Shown here one piece after another: positions 33,091-45,269 of a stretch of 64,000 bases of DNA. Both the position numbers and the translations under genes were made by a program. The stretch is from Hymenoscyphus infarciens (taxonomy: Eukaryota > Ascomycota > Leotiomycetes > Helotiales > Helotiaceae): contig LLCB01000051.1 in NCBI GenBank assembly GCA_001414345.1, positions 62,001-126,000 on the forward strand, in the 5' to 3' direction. The notes under the pieces were generated by a model. That model saw only the letters and a program-made list of their open reading frames with translations, had not been told where the DNA came from and did not search any database. Within the stretch, counting starts at the first letter, position 1. Every line of letters begins with the position of its first letter.

Positions 33091-34910
33091 AAGAGGAAGC
33101 CCTTGTAGTATTGCCTGCGACTCTCGAGTGCGCGGGAAGGATGAGCATTGAGGTACGAGAATACCTTCGAGTGGCGGGCACTCCTCAAGAACCTCGAGAA
33201 AGAGATCTGATACACTAGTCTCGCGGGGTACCTGGAGAAGACGAAGTCCTCGGCTTTGCCTCCGAGTCTCTTAAGCTTGAAAGGTACAATAAACAGGTCT
33301 CGGAGGTGTCGTCAAGTCGGGAGGTCACCCCCAAGAGCTATTTCAAGGCCCAAACCACTCGAGAAGTTGAACTGAAGAAGAGGAAGTCCTCGCAGTCTTG
33401 CCTGAGAGTCTCGGGAGCCTGAGAAGGACGATAAGTTGGTTTTGGGGATGTAGTGATGCCTTCAAATCGCCGGATCACCTCCAAGATCGTGGATATAGAT
33501 CTAAGAACTCCTCGAGAGACCTAAGTTACTGCGCTAAGGGTTATTAAGTGAAGGGGAAGTCCTCGACGTGTTTCCTTCAAGTCTCGAGAGCCTGCGAATG
33601 ACGATAATGGGTTGCGGGGAAGACTTTCAAATCACCAGGTCACCTCCACGTTCCGGTAGAACGAGGATACGTATATAATAACTCTCTGGGGAACCTTAAC
33701 TGTCGCTCTGGTAGTTATTAGGTGAAGTAGATTCCTCGTAGGGTTGCTTCCGGGTCTTAAGAGTCCGCGAAGAACGATACCTAGGTAGGCTACGAAGATG
33801 TTTTCAAGTTACTAGGTCACCTCCAAGTGCTGGTAGACGAGGATCCGTATCCAAAAACTCCTCGGGAGACCTCTAAATCACTCCAGCGATTGGACCGAGT
33901 GGAGAAGTTGTCCTAGCTTTCCCTTTTAGTTTGGAGAGCTCCTGTGGGGAGATAATTGGGTGTTGAAGAGGAGTTCAAGTCGCTAGACTATTTCCGAGTG
34001 CTCTCGTAGAACGGGGAAACGTATCCAAGACCCCCACGAAAGGGCAAGAAGCCCTCTGACGATTCAATAGAGCAGATTTCATAGCATCACTCCCTAATCT
34101 AAAGAGCCACGTGGGGTGATGATTAGGGGTTGAAGACGCTGTCGAGTTGCTAGGCCACTTCCAGGTGCTCATAAACCGAGGACAGGCATCCAAAAATCTC
34201 CCTGAAAAAGCTGAAATGCCACTTCAGCGGTTCAAAATAGGGTGCTGAAATTTCTTGTGTCGTGTCTGCAAGTTTGCAGAGCCCAAGAAAGACCAATGAT
34301 CACAGGTTGAGGATGTTTTCAAGTCGCAATGTCACTTCCAAGCCTTCGAGTAATGAGGATCGGCAACCAAAAGCTCCCCCAAAGGCCTGAGAGACCAGTG
34401 TAGTGGTTTACAATAAAGCAACGAATTTCATATACCGTTTCTGCAAGTCTAGCGAGCTCGAGAAGGACGATGATTACAGTTCGAAGATGTTTCCAAGTCC
34501 TCAGGTCAACTCCAAGTCTCCAGATAGTAAGAGAGTAAGGATCAGTGTCCCAGAACCCCGCGAGAGACCCGAGATTCCAAGACCAAGGCTTCACAGCGTC
34601 TACCTTGAGATTCTGAAGAACGCAGAGAGAGTGAGAACCGTAGTTGAAGACCCCTCCAAGCCACAATTTCGCCTTCCAAAAAGCCAAAGCGGTCAGCGAT
34701 CGGGTATACGCGTCTAAGAGCTTTATGAGAGACTGGAAATTCCAAGGTAGAGTGTACGTCCTGTCTTCCTGCGGATCTGCAGACCCCGAAGAGGCTGGAG
34801 ATTATGGCTGAGAGATGCCTCCAAGTCACTTGGTCACTTCATACGCTCAGATGAACATTTGGAGATCGAGGAACAAGAAGTCCACGGGAGACCCAGAATC
34901 ACTTTAGTGA
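33091..34910. repeat. Degenerate ~172-bp head-to-tail repeat array (array 2)
   Basis: About ten units share, in order, AGGAAGTCCTCG, GTCTCGAGAGCCT, GACGATAA, GAAGATGTTTTCAAGTCGCT, AGGTCACCTCCAAG, GGATCCGTATCCAAAAACTC and CTCGGGAGACCT. The TCAAGTC/AGGTCACCTCC anchor falls near 33310, 33461, 33626, 33802, 33973, 34141, 34316, 34489, 34651 and 34827: intervals of 151, 165, 176, 171, 168, 175, 173, 162 and 176. Most full units are 170-176 bp, not a multiple of three. Stops occur in all frames, so it does not encode a repeat protein. Composition is normal rather than RIP-like, although the array is repetitive. Confidence 0.75.
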
Positions 34911-35337
34911 TTTTTTCGTTTTTTCGTTTTTTCGACAGAAAAGAAGGTTTTTGTACTGATTTCTTGCGAGTTCAGGGACAGCACTTTCTATAGCTCTTCC
35001 TCTCTTTTTTCTCTTCTCTTTGGTTATAAAGGGGTTTGCTATATGAGAATACATATATAGATTTTGGTTTCGTGGTTGGAATTGGTGCTTTCTCATACTA
35101 TACTCTTCCACTCTTCACGGGGTTTTGCTCTCGTTTGGTAGGGATGGTTTTTCTTTTTCGTTCGGTGTTGACAGCGGATTATTGATTTCGGGTTGCTTGT
35201 AAGTTTTCCTAGTTACAGGATGGGTCGAGCGCGATGTCGTTTCATATTTATTTCAGGGGTGGTTCTGCGAGTGTGTGTTGTTTGTTCGTGGTTTTGGGTG
35301 CTGTTCATTTCGAAGTTGATGAGGGACTCCGGGGAGG

Positions 35338-35520
35338 TTGAGAATAGTGAGCATAGAATACTTTGAAGTTATTAGATCAAATTCCGATCGAGGAAACGTA
35401 CTCAGCGGCAGAGGGTTTGTAAAGTGGGCGCTTTATCCTATCAAAATAAGAGGAAGTCCTCGTAGTGTGTTCCTACGGATTTGCAGAATCCCAAGAGTCT
35501 ATATCTACTTCATGAGATCA
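35338..35520. repeat. Single outlying unit of the ~172-bp repeat
   Basis: Contains GAAGTTATTAGATCAAATTC, then ACTCAGCGG, then AGGAAGTCCTCGTAGTGT and a GGATTTGCAGAATCCCAAGA block in the same order as array 2. It is separated from array 2 by about 430 bp without visible units. Confidence 0.5.
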
Positions 35521-36309
35521 GTGCCAAATTTCTGACACAGTGGACTGCAGGTGACTTGGTATTCTTGAGTGGTACCATGGATCGTTCTACATATAATGAC
35601 AACGATCACTCGAGCTATTGATACTGTCAGATGATTTGTAGCGCGGGTTTCGGCTTGGGCGGACTGAAAGCTTGGTCATCGTAGTCTTCGTATTTGAATA
35701 AAGCAGTGGAAGTAACCCTATTCCGTTGGTCTTTTGCGTTTTTTTGGATCAAAAAAAAGGCGGCGGGGGCACAAGACCAACTGAAGATAGTGGTTCGGGG
35801 GTACACTCAAGCAACAAGGATGTATACTTTGGTTGGAATTGGCAGTGCGGTCTATACACGACCTTGAGTGGAGGCGTGCCTTCAATGTTTTCCTTCTCTT
35901 TCTCCTTCCATCGTTCAGAGTAATCGTCAGAAATTCAGAGCGAGCGTTCCCATTCTTCTGGTTTATTGGCACTTCGTTGTCCTCCTTTTTCGAATTAGAG
36001 TTCCTCCCTTAAATCCTTCTCAGCGAGTTTGTTACGGCCCTTGTGCCACGGTCCTACTCCCCAATCCATCTTCCCAATAATCCACCAATTTTGCTAGTTC
36101 TTAGGTTCCTCGGTTAAAGAGCGACATGGTAGTGTTGAGAAGAGTTCCCTGGATAAGAAAACTCCCTTCTTCGTACGCACAGAAATCCTTAATTCCGGCT
36201 TTGAAGTTTGATTATGCTAATTGTTTCTTTAACGTTTCGTGGTGCGGCAAGGTCCGGGAGAGTCGAAGTCTAGGTCATTTCATTCTCCCCGGCTGTGATC
36301 AACTCTCTT

Positions 36310-37080
36310 CTTAAACCTGCGTGGCCCTCTTCAAGGATCCGCTCCTTAAACGGAGAAACCTCTCAGCAATCGAAACTACGTGCTTAAAAGCTTCAAGAGT
36401 GGCTGGAAAGTACATGAGGAAGTCCTCGTAATATATATCTCTAATCTCAAGAACTGGAAGAGGTCGAGGATAATAGCTAGAGAATGCCTTCAAGCGACTA
36501 GATTCATTTCGACTGTAAAAAGCACTCAGATTTCAGGGGTATAATCCAAGGACTGTTTAGGAGAAAAGGGAGTCCTTGTAGTCTTCCCTCGCGGGTTCAA
36601 AGAACGGGGGGTGGGGGTGAGAACAGTGATTTAGGATGCCCCCAAGCCACTAGATCAATTCTGAACGTAGAAGATCACTCAGCGGTTGAGGGTTCGTATT
36701 GAGGACACTTTATTTTGTTAAAAGGAGACGAAGTGCTCGTATATTCAACTCGCGGATCAATACAACCAGGATGTTAAGAATCCAGACTAAACGATAATGA
36801 TAGTTTGACGATATCTTCAAGCTACTAGCCACTTGCGACCGAAAAAGCGCTTAACAGTTGGGACTATATACCCGAGGACATGTCGTTTTCGTTAAGAAGA
36901 CAGGGGAAACGCTGGTATCGTCAACACGTACATTTGTGGAACCCGGATGTGAAGAACGCGAAAATGCTAACGCTGGTCGTTGGAGGTTGTCTTTAGGTCA
37001 TTAGATCACTTTGGACAGGAAGAAAGTGCTCAACGGTTGGGATTTCGTATCGAGAACCTGTTTTTGTCGAGGGAAAGGAA
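36310..37080. repeat. ~172-bp repeat array (array 3)
   Basis: Four or five units share the order seen in array 2, with AGGAAGTCCTCGTAAT at about 36418 and the anchors CTTCAAGCGACTAGATTCAT at about 36489, CCCAAGCCACTAGATCAATT at about 36640, TTCAAGCTACTAGCCACTT at about 36817 and TTTAGGTCATTAGATCACTT at about 36990. These give spacings of roughly 150, 177 and 173 bp. Each anchor is followed by GCTCA(G/A)CGGTTG-like sequence. No reading frame persists. Confidence 0.65.
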
Positions 37081-40000
37081 GTGCTGGTGTTGTCGAATAG
37101 AATGAGCTTTAATGTACCAATACCTAACTTGACGAATCTAGGCTGGACAATCAAACAGTCACCGGATTCACCTGTTCGGCAACGAAATATTTTCCTCGTT
37201 CAAAATCAATTGTCCGGGCGGCAAGAGATAAACCAAAGAAAGTTTCAAATAGAAAACTGTCGCCAAGTATTCTCCGCGAGCTCGCTGGGTCACGTACCAA
37301 TTTCTGACCGGCACGTTCTTTCTCACAATTTCTCGAAAGCACCAGCGGAAGGTTTGTTGATGATGTTGACATGGAGATTCTAGAACTTAGAATTGTCAGA
37401 ATGGGAGCGAAAAGAGTCCCTCATCTCCCCTCAGGCCGGAAGGTGGACCCATTGAAGATGTATTGAATTGACAATCTGTGGCTGAAGAACCATCATGGGA
37501 GTAAATCACTAGTCCTTGACAGTTGGTACTCGTAGGATCTAGAGTACTTGAATAAAGCATTATCCTGACTCTCAAGTTGGTAGGTGGTGTTTTTCATTGA
37601 AGATGGGCTGAAGAGGTCAAGATTTTGCGTCTTGAAAATAGTCTGAGAAGATCCAAGCACTTCATTACAGAATGTGTTCCTGGGGATAAGGCTCGAGAGT
37701 TTGATAGTCATCGCAGCTATACTAGATTGAAAGTTTGTCTAGCTGGGGAAAGCTAAGCGAGAAATTGTGACTACTCGCCGGAGTGGATGTTTCGAATATG
37801 GGAGACCATGTCGTAGGAATAGAGGCTACTATCAAGAAATTGAAGGAGAGAATTGTGACTCTCGTCCAAAGCCAGCACAAACATCCCGTGATAAAGAGCG
37901 ACTCTATTACACCAAATAAGGTGCAAAGAAACTCGACCAAATCGATCCTACTTGAGGAAAAGGATTGAGGGAGTCATACTCGGAGGGTCTCTTTTTCCAT
38001 CGAAACTTTCCCGAAAAGCTCCCCAGAGCGTCTCCTCCTCGTATCTGACTTCTAATTCTCGATGCATTCGTCGACGGATTTTGAGTTATTCCGCGCTCGA
38101 CCTTGGCCTCTTCGTGGACCTAGAGAAGCATTTGAGAACAATCAATGACTCATCCATCATGTAACTTCAAAAGAGCCTGCAAATGCGATGTATCTGGGTT
38201 GAGAATAAGAGCTCGGTGTTCAGATACTTGTCGGGTATCCGAAGCGAGACCGATTCAGCAGGATGACGGATTCATTCAACTCAAAGAGCAAGAAAACATC
38301 AGCTCAAGCAAGTTCAACTTTCAACATGACCGCATCAAGAACCATATCAACATTACAACTCCGTCTGGAACACCCGATGTGTACAGACACGAATGATGAA
38401 ATGCCCGTGTCATTCAGAACTGGTTCTGCTGTCAGTGGGCCGATACTCATCCAAGACCCTACCAGAATAGTTGAGTTTAGTGAAAGAATATATCCTTTTC
38501 CCACTGTACATTATAGATATGGACATGTTGAGTGTTTACTTCCAAAACATCAATAATGTTGTCGACACTCGGGAGGGGGTATTTTCGAAGTCTCCTTGAT
38601 TTATCTCTTGGTGGTGGAATTGACTCGGGTTCAGCTGCAGGTGCAGGTTCATCTGTTGAAGTTCTGGAGCACCTGTAAAGCCCCGCTGGCCGGGAGTATG
38701 TCTGTGAATATTGCATCGAACCTTCACTGACAATATTTTTGTTCTGGCGGGGTTGTCTCGGAACAGCACAGTAGTCGTGAAATTTAGTAAAGTAGCATCG
38801 AGGGCTCCAAATCCCTGCCAGAATCTGCAATGAATTCTGGAAGACTTCTGTTTATGATTACCGCCACCAAAAACTGGGGATGAAGTCATTTGCTCCCGCG
38901 GGCGGGAGGTCGTTTTGGCGGCAGATGTCTTTCAGAGAACCATTGTTTCCTTTTGACCGGAGGTTTCGATGGGTGAGAGAAACAGCCGTTGAGAGATCCC
39001 AGTGCTCAAAACTCATATGGCTACCTTCTGCTGTACAAACTAAAAATGAAGAGAGGCGAGGGGAGGGATAACCGAGGATGTCACGAACTCTCCTCAATTT
39101 CTATCGAAGGCTTGCAGAGAAATCGAGGACCGGCAGCTGAGAGACCATATATGAGACCAGGTATGCCATCTATCTCTTGTATTACGAGAACAAGCCTCGC
39201 TGCCCTTCTTTATTTTTCCGATGGTTCTCGCAAGCCTCTAGGAAACTGAGTATGTGGAATTTTCAAGGACAATCAGCAGGTGCGGGTTTCGGCGGCGGCT
39301 GAAGAAGTTATCGCAAAAAGCCACCCAGGCCTTAGCATATGGTGCTTGCAAAATCTTAGAAGTATGGTTATAAGGATCCAAGTACAGTCTTGACTCTCAA
39401 AATAGCAAGTCCTCGGTATTTTTATTCTCAAATTGCAAAAAAATCAACCAAGCCGCAAAATCCCAAACTGCCAAAGAGTTTGGACATTGGAACGGCATTC
39501 TTGAATGAATGAAGCCCATGGAATTTATCCGTTGAGATTGAATAAGGGAGGCGAACGACTGAATAATATCAGCAAAAGCTCATGTCGGCGAATTGGCGAG
39601 TCCACAGCCATGGGTCGGTTATCAACGTTGGGGCAACGGCGGATTTTTCTTGACATGCACGATCTGGAGTCCATTTGGGCCACCTTCTCTAAACAAATAG
39701 AAACCCAAGTCTTTTCAAAGTGATGCTGATGGAGATATGTTACCCGATCCTCGAAGCGAGACCTCGTCGTCGGATCCACTAATTGCGAATCACTTCTCAG
39801 CCACCTTTTATTTCAGTTGTCAAGTTCTCCAACTTGAAGAACGCTGGGTCGCAAATAAGCTTATGTCGGTCGAGAAATGATAAATGGTGGCTTGGGTCTG
39901 CTCCGCGTTTGAGATTGAGTAGTTCACGAACACAAACAATAAGTTTTCTCGATTTGTTTGTAGATATTTGTCGATCCTTCAAGGCTCTATGACTGATCAG

Positions 40001-43000
40001 CCGTTTAAAGCAAAATTTCTGGGTTTTGCCTTTTGAGGGCGTCGATATCTCCATCATGGTAGTCATTTTGTTGATAGTTTGCATCATTGCGCATCCCGTC
40101 CACTTCGTCAAATTTCAAGCTTGGAAGCTCTCCGACTCTCGTCACTCCAATCAACACAGAAATGAATGAGAGTGAATATACTGTTCATGTGTCGAGACTG
40201 GGAAGATACTTCCAACATCACTTTCATTCCCAGTTCTGTTCCGTCATTCCAAAATCACCAGGGCAAGTTGAGACATCAAAAGAGCGCTCTGGTATCAAGC
40301 CAACCCATCTGGGACCACAGATGCGATTCTGAGAAGGATCCCGGAATTACCTTTAGGTGATTCTCAACATTTGTCCGAAGTAGAGTGGAAATCCACCAAT
40401 TGTATCGAGAAAGGGTCCTCGAAGGTTCCCCGTCGAGAAACATATTCCGGAATTATCTTGCCGAGCTTGAAATGACGGATATTGCCACAACGAACCCAAA
40501 GCAAGGTTCACAAACATTTCATGGCAGTCCATGGAGACGAACCATTGCCTGACGCCAGCGTTTCCATGAACGAAGCCCCCGAATAATTGAAAAGCCTCTG
40601 CAGATATAGACTCCGAACATACAACTCAACCCAATTTCTTTTGAGAATTCGACTAGTAGCCTGCTGAAGATCCTACGCCCTTTGAGGAACCTAGAATCGT
40701 GGGATGAGCTATCGTAAATACTCCAACACTCAAGCGTTATTTCGGATATCATTACTCGGTTCAAGTCTGGAAGGTGCATCCAGGATGACATCCGACTACC
40801 AAATCGGTTGCAGATTTCCAATTCCAACCGTGTGGTTTGTGTTTAAAGTGAGTATTTGACTTTGTGGCTAGCAGAATGTTGAACCCCAGGAAGTGTACTC
40901 GAAGATATTTTCTCGTCGGCAATCTCCACATGTGAAATCCCGTGACATGGCCTCTTTCACCCACAAGAGACCGAAACTCCCTTCAACGTCAAGTGGCAAG
41001 CTCGATTTTGTAGTAGCATCTCCGTCGATGCTTCCAGATAGAAAAGCGCCCGCACTCATATGGCTCCACTCAGCGCCTGATATACCTCCTAGTTATATTT
41101 TCGAGAGAAGCATTCTTTGGGATTGTTTGCCGGTAGTGTTGAACAATCTAGCGAGGATACCCACTCAAGTCGTCAGGGCGGATTCTGCTATCGAAAAATT
41201 ACCCAAAATCAGGTAAATTATGAACCGCTTCGCACAATTCGGATAGGTTATCCGAATACTTCGTCGAGAGAACACATCCGTCGAGTATTTGTCGGGTGGG
41301 TTGAAAGATTTAGCGAAGATGCTATCAACTCCCAAGTCGTTGAGGCCAGTTCCACTCTTCTTCAGGGCCGAGTTTTCGCATGATGAGTTACACGGAGTCA
41401 TTATCTTACATATTCTTATTGGTGAATATTTTTCCAGAGAAAACTCCGAATCCGGTCACAGAACCCTTTATCTCGATTCAATGATAGAAGCACCCCGCAC
41501 AGCTCCTCTAAAATGCGACTCCCCGACTCCCGACCCCAACTGTCGTATCAGACGACGTCCTCGGATTCGTGGTAAAAAATCATGAATATCCATGGTTTTC
41601 AAGAAGAGTTCCACACTCTAGAAAGAGCGGACTCGATACTCGAGAAGCTCGTGGGTGACCTGCTGTGTTTGTCGAGATGATTTGATGCGAGAATCGAAAA
41701 GCTCGGTGACGATGAGGAAGTGAGGAATCGAGGGACCAAAAAGTCGAGAATTCGAGGGCAGAACTGTCTAGAGATAGTCAATCCGCCTCGTAAATTTCAA
41801 GTCGTACCATCCGGCTTTCGACTCGCAGCTGGGTTTGAATTGTCTTTGGTGTTAATAACTACTCGGATGTCGGTTGAGGGATTGATTATAAGTCCTTTCC
41901 AAAACTTCGTATGGCATTTAGCTAGGTAGGGAAAGCAGAATGAGCAGTTGAGTATTCTGCTCGAGCAACGCTCTTTTCGTGTTGTACGAGGCACAAAGTT
42001 GAAGTGTTTATCTGCGAGGTTTGGGGGGATTCGGGGAGTATATGGATGGGCCTGCGAGATTGAGGAAGTCTTCATTCCTCAGGCACCTTCTGGATCCCCA
42101 GGAGGGCGCAGAGATCAATTGTTCTTGCATCTGCTAGAAAAGTGCCAGTGTATCAGTCTCTCTTTCGCTAAATCGATAGAAGAAGAAGTCATAGGGATAC
42201 GTACGAAAGTTCGAGGAATTGACGGATCCTTCGACTCTCAAATCCCCAGATACCCCTCATCCACCGAGGGAGGGCGGAAAAGTCGCGGCTTCGCATGATC
42301 TGCTAGAGAAGTCGCATTAGTCTTCGATCTCGTGGTTACGGGAGCAGAAGAATTCTTTGGGGGTTTTACCGGCGAGGTTTAGCTGGATTAGATCAAAGAC
42401 GAAGAATTGAGTATGCCCCCGACGTTGATTCGCGTTCAATCCTCAAGTAACCGCCGCGGCATCGATTTTCTGCGTATAAGAATCCCGTAAAACATCTGGC
42501 ATAATTCAGAACTCGCTTATCTCGATATCTCGAGGTGTTTCTGAATTCTCTGAGTTTTTTGGCTTTGCTGAAAGAGGTGAAATATCAGGTTTCGGGTTGC
42601 AAGTTGTGCGTTGTTTCTGGTGGTGGCTGGGAGGGCTGAATGTTGATCCATAAAACTCGGACCGGTTAACCAGTTAAAGTGGTTGTTAATTTTTGGCGAC
42701 ATCCGATATTACCCCTTTCAGTCACGCCCCTTGGCGAACCAGTGCACCAGTAGCTTTTGGTGCACTGTAACATTTCATGCAGAGAACATCACAAAGACCA
42801 ATATCTACTCCGTAGTATACATACAATTACACCTAAACTTTAGTGCAAACCTGTCATACTCTGCATTACTCCCTTTCCTACTTTTGTCATTTTTTTGGCC
42901 AGGTTTGATTTTCACGAATGAATAGCTGGAAAGAGTTTAAACCATGCATTGATCTCTATCTCGCCTACAATTCTTTCCGACTTGTATTTTACTGGAGACA

Positions 43001-43620
43001 CGGAGCTCCGCGAGTAAATTTGTGAGGAGTCTGAGGAAACGTGGTTCATTCGAGGATTTTGAGTATTTCCACTGATTATTGCCATCAACCCTTTTCAGGC
43101 AACTTTACTGGGGTTTGGTAATCCCTGACAACGTACCTTTGGGAGAAAGAGATGACACGAGAATATATGCATAATGCTTATGCATCCTCTTACACTCGCA
43201 CGTTTTCGAGGATGGAATACGAAAATTCCAGCTCATGTATAAATTTGTAGAACCCACGAAAAGGAATAGGCAGTGAACAATTTTTCGAGGGAAGGTAGGA
43301 ATGAGTTTTCTGTTCTGTAGGGAAGTGGCTTCTTAATATGCAGCTAACGCGAATCCAAATGGAGTGTGGAGTACTGGTTTATTTTGTTCCCAACTATGCT
43401 ACTACTTTGAACTATTAGGTAGGGGGTCTAGTAATTTTTAGCTATTGAACTCGATTTTTGAGAATAGTAAGGTTATTAAAGTTGATCAAATAAAATTCTA
43501 GGCTTTTAAAATGATAGAGTGCTAATTATATACTGAGATGTTGTTTCATTGACATAATTAACCAAAAAGATTCTTGAAAAATTAGATTAGTTCAGTAGAT
43601 TTTAATACTAAGTTGATTAT
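37081..43620. other. Long gene-poor region with scattered repeat-like motifs
   Basis: Many open frames of 60-117 codons exist on both strands, but none has protein-like composition throughout, consistent splice sites or a recognised motif. A minus-strand frame at 40827-40519 and another at 38830-38477 are the least unlikely. Short strings such as TCGAGAA, GTCGGG and AGCGAGGAT recur, and a clear pair of related units lies at 41118-41380. 42.9-43.6 kb drifts towards AT-rich. Confidence 0.4.
41118..41380. repeat. Pair of ~163-bp related units
   Basis: GCCGGTAGTGTTGAACAATC at about 41129 and GTCGGGTGGGTTGAAAGATT at about 41292 head two similar stretches. Both continue TAGCGA(G/A)GAT, then ACTC-AAGTCGT, then GCGGATTCTGCT or GCCAGTTCCACT. 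The spacing and the AAGTCG core resemble the array at 33-35 kb. Confidence 0.45.
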
Positions 43621-44040
43621 TTATAGTGAGATGATTAGACAGGATTGACCAATTCTATAATTGTTGACTAAAGCATGCCAGTTCTTTTGTTGCGCATCCC
43701 TTTTGGTCCCCAAATAATCAACGAAATCACTCATTAGTGAGAGATCCAAACCAGTCTTTGTATCCAGCGAAAAGTTTGGGTCGACTTTCCTAGAAGCCCA
43801 ACTCCCCAATCTGAGAAAAGTGAAGGCATATTGGAGATAATTGGAAGGCAGGCACAGGCAGGCACAACGTGTAGCAACCCTAATTATACATCTTGAGACA
43901 AAAATTGAGGAATAACGAGGGTCATTCGAATCGAAGATTTCTACAAGGCTAGATAAATCCAGAAGAATAAATGAGTCCTGGATTGGGCGCTCAAACGTGA
44001 CAGAAACGTGACCTGCGATGTTTTTCGGCATCACCAGGGG
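43621..44040 (-). pseudogene. 5'-truncated gene fragment, unknown family
   Basis: The minus-strand frame stays protein-like over about 137 codons: FERPIQDSFILLDLSSLVEI, FDSNDPRYSSIF, LGSWASRKVDPNFSLDTKTG, LDLSLMSDFVDYLGTKRDAQ. It stays open upstream of its first ATG (44031) until it hits the boundary of an inverted-repeat element at 44042-44044, so the true 5' end was probably lost there. A hidden intron is possible around the Cys-rich middle. No domain recognised. Confidence 0.4.
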
Positions 44041-44043
44041 TTA

Positions 44044-44235
44044 TAGGAATTCGTAACTATAGTCTATAGTACCTTCCCCTGCTATAATTCTCCTAACTCT
44101 TCTAGAATAATAAAGATAAGATAAATCTTATTCTTCTAGTCTTATAAGATAATTAAAGTAATTTTCCTAGTCTAAGTTAAATAATTAATAGAGTAGTATA
44201 AAAGTACTCTACTCGTAAGTAGTCACGAATTCCTA
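44044..44235. mobile_element. 192-bp miniature inverted-repeat element
   Basis: The ends are TAGGAATTCGTAACTA and its complement with one mismatch (TAGTCACGAATTCCTA), flanked by TA at 44042-44043 and 44236-44237. The same terminal sequence bounds a 1.43-kb element at 59134-60562. The interior is AT-rich and non-coding. It is a MITE-like deletion derivative inserted at the 5' edge of the gene fragment. Confidence 0.7.
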
Positions 44236-44343
44236 TATCCACTAGTAGTATTAGAAGCCTCGTAATAAATAGCCGAGTTAACTGCGCCGCTAAAGTCACA
44301 TCTCTATAACTTATTAGAGATCTATAAGATTTATATACGAGTA

Positions 44344-45054
44344 TCTCTTCAGTTATCCTTATACCCCACGTGATTTAGTAGAACGCGGTTCTAACCTCAT
44401 ATTTCTAGCTCTGACGCGACTAAATATTTAAATCATTATCTTATTCTTTAAACCCTACTAAAGTATATAACGATGTAGAAATTTAATAATGATTTACTTA
44501 TATTCTTATGTTTAAAAAGCCCTACTAAAAAAAATAATCATTTCAGCGTAAGTTAGCCTATAATATAAGCCTACCTACTCCTACCTACTCCTACCACTTC
44601 TACCACTTCTACTACTTCTACCGCCACTTTTATACTCTTTTATTACTTCTTTTTAATTAATATACCTTCTCTTATAAGGCTAATACTACTCCTAGTACGA
44701 AAAAGTCTACTAAAAGAGCTTTAAAAGCTACTGAAAAAGTCCTTAAAAAGAAGGCCTCTTAAGTACGCCTTATAGACGTGTTTCTTAACTAGAAAGAATT
44801 CCATAAGATAGAAGTTATTAAGAGAGTAGAAGAGATTAAATAAAGAGATAGAAAAAGGCGCACCTCTACTATATATAGAGTAAGTATAAATAGCTTTAAT
44901 TTAGATTTTAATATCTTAGCACTCCTAAACTAGCTTAGCAGTATCGTAGTTCGAAGCTACCTAGATTTTAGTCTAAAACTACCTCAAATAAGAGTAGTTT
45001 CAAACTAGACTACTAAACGCGTCTACACGTGAGGTATAAGAATAACTGAAGAGA
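44344..45054 (-). mobile_element. 711-bp TA-flanked inverted-repeat element, copy 3 (inverted)
   Basis: Same family as 22380-23088 but in the opposite orientation. TA lies on both sides (44342-44343 and 45055-45056). The terminal repeats start TCTCTTCAGTTATCCTTATA. It carries more C-to-T and G-to-A changes than copy 1. The Lys-rich frame lies on the plus strand from about 44664 and has lost its ATG (ATA). The variable minisatellite is visible as CTTCTACCA units at about 44590-44630. Confidence 0.85.
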
Positions 45055-45269
45055 TAGGTTTAAAAAGTACTCGTATATATCTTATTATATTATAACGTTT
45101 TTATAAATATCTTTTCTTACTATTTGGCTCAACGTATACCTCGCTATATATAAAGCCAGAAGTAGGCTCGTACTAGTACTAATAGTCGTAATAAGTAGTA
45201 GAGATTTAATAATATATATAAAAGTTAAAGATTAAGAGGTTAAAAGAGTATATTATTTAATTTTAGTAG

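Noticed and set aside
33091..34910. Repeat array as a leucine-rich or ankyrin-type repeat gene
   Set aside because: Unit lengths of 170-176 bp are mostly not multiples of three, and all six readings contain stops in nearly every unit.
40519..40827. 102-codon minus-strand frame in the repeat territory
   Set aside because: Plausible-looking composition but no motif or splice support, and it lies in a region where similar-sized chance frames occur on both strands.
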